25,423 bases of DNA. It comes from DATBIO01 sp036556965. Its GTDB lineage: Bacteria > Acidobacteriota > Vicinamibacteria > Fen-336. The stretch covers positions 1 to 25,423 of the forward strand of contig DATBIO010000303.1 in the NCBI GenBank assembly GCA_036556965.1, read 5' to 3'. The notes below the pieces were generated by a model. That model made no database searches and was not told where the DNA came from. It was given only the letters and a program-made list of their open reading frames with translations. Each line of letters starts with the position of its first letter. Position 1 is the first letter of the stretch. The position numbers and the translations under genes are program-made. Below are positions 23,850 through 25,423 of the stretch, one piece after another.

Positions 23850-25423
23850 GGCCTTGGGCTCGGTGAAGGCGATGGACTCGGTTGTGGTGGCCGATCTTTC
23901 CACGAATTGCAGATCTGGCGCCAGGTCCACTTACCCCAATAGATGATTCCTGGCCGAGGGTTGTACGTCGGTCTCGGAGCGTAATCGACGTTCTCCTGAC
24001 ACCGTCTCACGCACTCTTCATATGTTTCGCCACATTTCGGTGCATCGGGTGACGGTGGATCGGGATTCCTGACAGCACATAGCGCCTCGTCGCGCTTGAC
24101 CTTTGACTCGCACACGTTGCGGCAAATAAGCCCCGGCCTGTCGACGTCAAGGCCAAGCGGGTCCACCCAGTTAACTGGGTTGTTGAAGACGTATGCGTAA
24201 AAGTTCACGTCAGCTGAAAAGCCGATGGGATCCTCGCTGATGAGCCTCCCGATCTTGGGGTCGTAGTATCTAGCTCTGTAGTAGTACAGCCCCGTCTCCG
24301 GGTCCCACTCTCGCCCCGTGAACGCGAACTCTCCCGCCTGCGCGCCCAGCTCCAGGTTCCCGAAGGCGTCGTAGCGGCGCGTGAAGACGACCGCGCCGCT
24401 GGCGTCGGTGGACTTGACCAAGCTGCCCAGCCCGTCCGCGTGCGTGAAGTACGTGGCCCCACCCACGTACTCCTTGGCCAGCACCTCGTCGATGCCCGGC
24501 CCGTGGTGGAACAGCCACGGCAGCATTCCTGTGGTCCCCAGGACGATGTCCTCGCCGTCGTAGACGAAGCGCTGCGTGACCCCCGCCGCCGTCTTCTCGA
24601 TCCGCCGGCCCAGCGGGTCGTACGCGAAGCGCGCCAGCTCCGCCCCATTTCGCACCACGCGCTTGAGCCGGTTCTCCGCGTCCCACTCGTAGGTCCGCGA
24701 GTCCCCAGGGGCGGAGGAGGTGGCGAGGTTCCCATTGAGGTCGTAGGTGAACTGCGCCGCCCCCACGGAGAGCAGCTCGTTCCGGTCGCCGTGGCTCCAG
24801 GTGGGAATGGTCAAGGAGGAGAGCCGGTTCCCGACGGCGTCGTAGGTGTAGCTCTCCGTGGTCGTCGCGCCTCGCGCCACTTGCGTCAGCCGGCTCAGGG
24901 GGTCGTAGGTGTAGCTCTCGCTGAACTCCGGCGTGGTCTTGCTCGAGCGGTTGCCAAGAGCGTCCAGGGTGTAGGTGCTCCGGTCCAGCTCGATGGTCCC
25001 CTTGGTGAGCCTCGTTTCGAGGAGGCGGGACACCGCGTCGTAGGTGTAGCCCGTCCAGACGTTGTTGGGCTGGCGCATGGCGGCGCGCCGCCCGGCCGCG
25101 TCGTGGAAGAAGTTGTAGGTGCCGCTGCCCCGCGTCATGGTGGAGAGGCGCCCGGCGTCGTCGTACGTGTAGCCCAGGAACAGCGTCCCGTTCAGGCTGA
25201 TGCTCAGCCGGTTCCCGGCCAGGTCGTACGCGTAGACCATATTGGTGGCGTTGGTGGCGCTGGCTTCGCTCAGCACCTGCCCCGCGAAGTCATACGCCCA
25301 CGTCAGCGTGTCGGTGCCGTTGGCCGCGGTCAGGACGCGACCCACGGGGTCGTAGGTGTAGCTCACCGCCGGCGAGCCGTCGGAGTACGTCTTCCCCGTC
25401 AGCCGGCCCAGCTCGTCGTAGGC
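23846..25423 (-). CDS. RHS/YD-repeat protein, C-terminal part (5' end outside window)
   Basis: The frame is open to the right edge, so this is the C-terminal part (525 residues) of a larger protein. It consists of many YD repeats (YTYDPVGRVLTAANG, AYDLAGNRLS, YTYDAVSRLLETR and so on) followed by the RHS core block: WDPETGLYYYRARYYDPKIG, then LISEDPIGFSADVNFYAYVF and the DPLGLD motif. RHS repeats build a hollow shell that encloses a variable C-terminal tip, often a toxin. The tip here (23849-24145, 99 residues) carries seven cysteines in the pattern CRNVC, then ALC, then CGETYEECVRRC, then QIC, and ends in a PSPSPSPSPRP run. I recognise no nuclease or other toxin motif in it. GC content falls from about 24290 toward the stop; one counted line (24001-24060) is 32 of 60. 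Confidence 0.93.
   Translation of the reverse strand, partial: AYDELGRLTGKTYSDGSPAVSYTYDPVGRVLTAANGTDTLTWAYDFAGQVLSEASATNATNMVYAYDLAGNRLSISLNGTLFLGYTYDDAGRLSTMTRGSGTYNFFHDAAGRRAAMRQPNNVWTGYTYDAVSRLLETRLTKGTIELDRSTYTLDALGNRSSKTTPEFSESYTYDPLSRLTQVARGATTTESYTYDAVGNRLSSLTIPTWSHGDRNELLSVGAAQFTYDLNGNLATSSAPGDSRTYEWDAENRLKRVVRNGAELARFAYDPLGRRIEKTAAGVTQRFVYDGEDIVLGTTGMLPWLFHHGPGIDEVLAKEYVGGATYFTHADGLGSLVKSTDASGAVVFTRRYDAFGNLELGAQAGEFAFTGREWDPETGLYYYRARYYDPKIGRLISEDPIGFSADVNFYAYVFNNPVNWVDPLGLDVDRPGLICRNVCESKVKRDEALCAVRNPDPPSPDAPKCGETYEECVRRCQENVDYAPRPTYNPRPGIIYWGKWTWRQICNSWKDRPPQPSPSPSPSPRP

Noticed and set aside
23846..24163. Frameshift at the end of the RHS protein
   Set aside because: The tail stays in frame to its stop, contains an ordered cysteine pattern, and its stop overlaps the next start as ATGA, which argues for an intact end.

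Overview
The window is high-GC bacterial chromosomal DNA, densely packed with housekeeping genes. It contains a fragment of a bacterial microcompartment (BMC) locus at the left edge and an RHS-repeat gene running off the right edge. The mix of a diaminopimelate pathway, lipoproteins, MltD-like and M23 peptidoglycan enzymes and UppP indicates a Gram-negative (diderm) organism. The gene mix, long SecA and GC-rich coding style would suit Acidobacteriota or a deltaproteobacterial-type lineage, but no rRNA or tRNA is present to prove it, so this placement is inference only.

Layout, left half, all + strand: a BMC-H shell protein and an acetaldehyde-dehydrogenase-like enzyme (11-1987); a 78-bp direct repeat of the enzyme gene's 3' end just downstream (1915-1992 and 2090-2167); an MltD-type lytic transglycosylase lipoprotein (2269-3888); the ComM/YifB AAA protein (3984-5516); an 890-residue polytopic membrane protein (5589-8261); an M23 peptidase with its own promoter and a foldable leader (8309-9310) closed by a clear intrinsic terminator; secA with a promoter so close that its mRNA would be almost leaderless (9378-12576); guaB (12680-14140); and a two-repeat lipoprotein (to 15116).

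Middle, - strand: a compact run of eight genes reading from 21788 down to 15118: vapB-vapC-like toxin-antitoxin, uppP, nnr, tsaE, a sulfatase-fold lipoprotein, dapA, dapD. From uppP onward the genes overlap or are separated by at most 31 bases, so they probably form one operon covering lipid-carrier recycling, metabolite repair, tRNA modification and diaminopimelate synthesis. The toxin-antitoxin pair sits at its head with a perfect inverted repeat lying inside its promoter.

Right end: a class IV aminotransferase (+, 21969-22823), then about 600 bases without a convincing gene but with an unusual number of perfect inverted repeats, then a small lipoprotein gene (-) whose start overlaps the stop of an RHS-repeat protein (-) by ATGA. 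The last kilobase of that pair is visibly less GC-rich than the rest of the window. The best candidates for something undescribed are the RHS cysteine-rich tail plus coupled lipoprotein, the hairpin-rich intergenic segment, and the duplicated end of the BMC aldehyde dehydrogenase gene.
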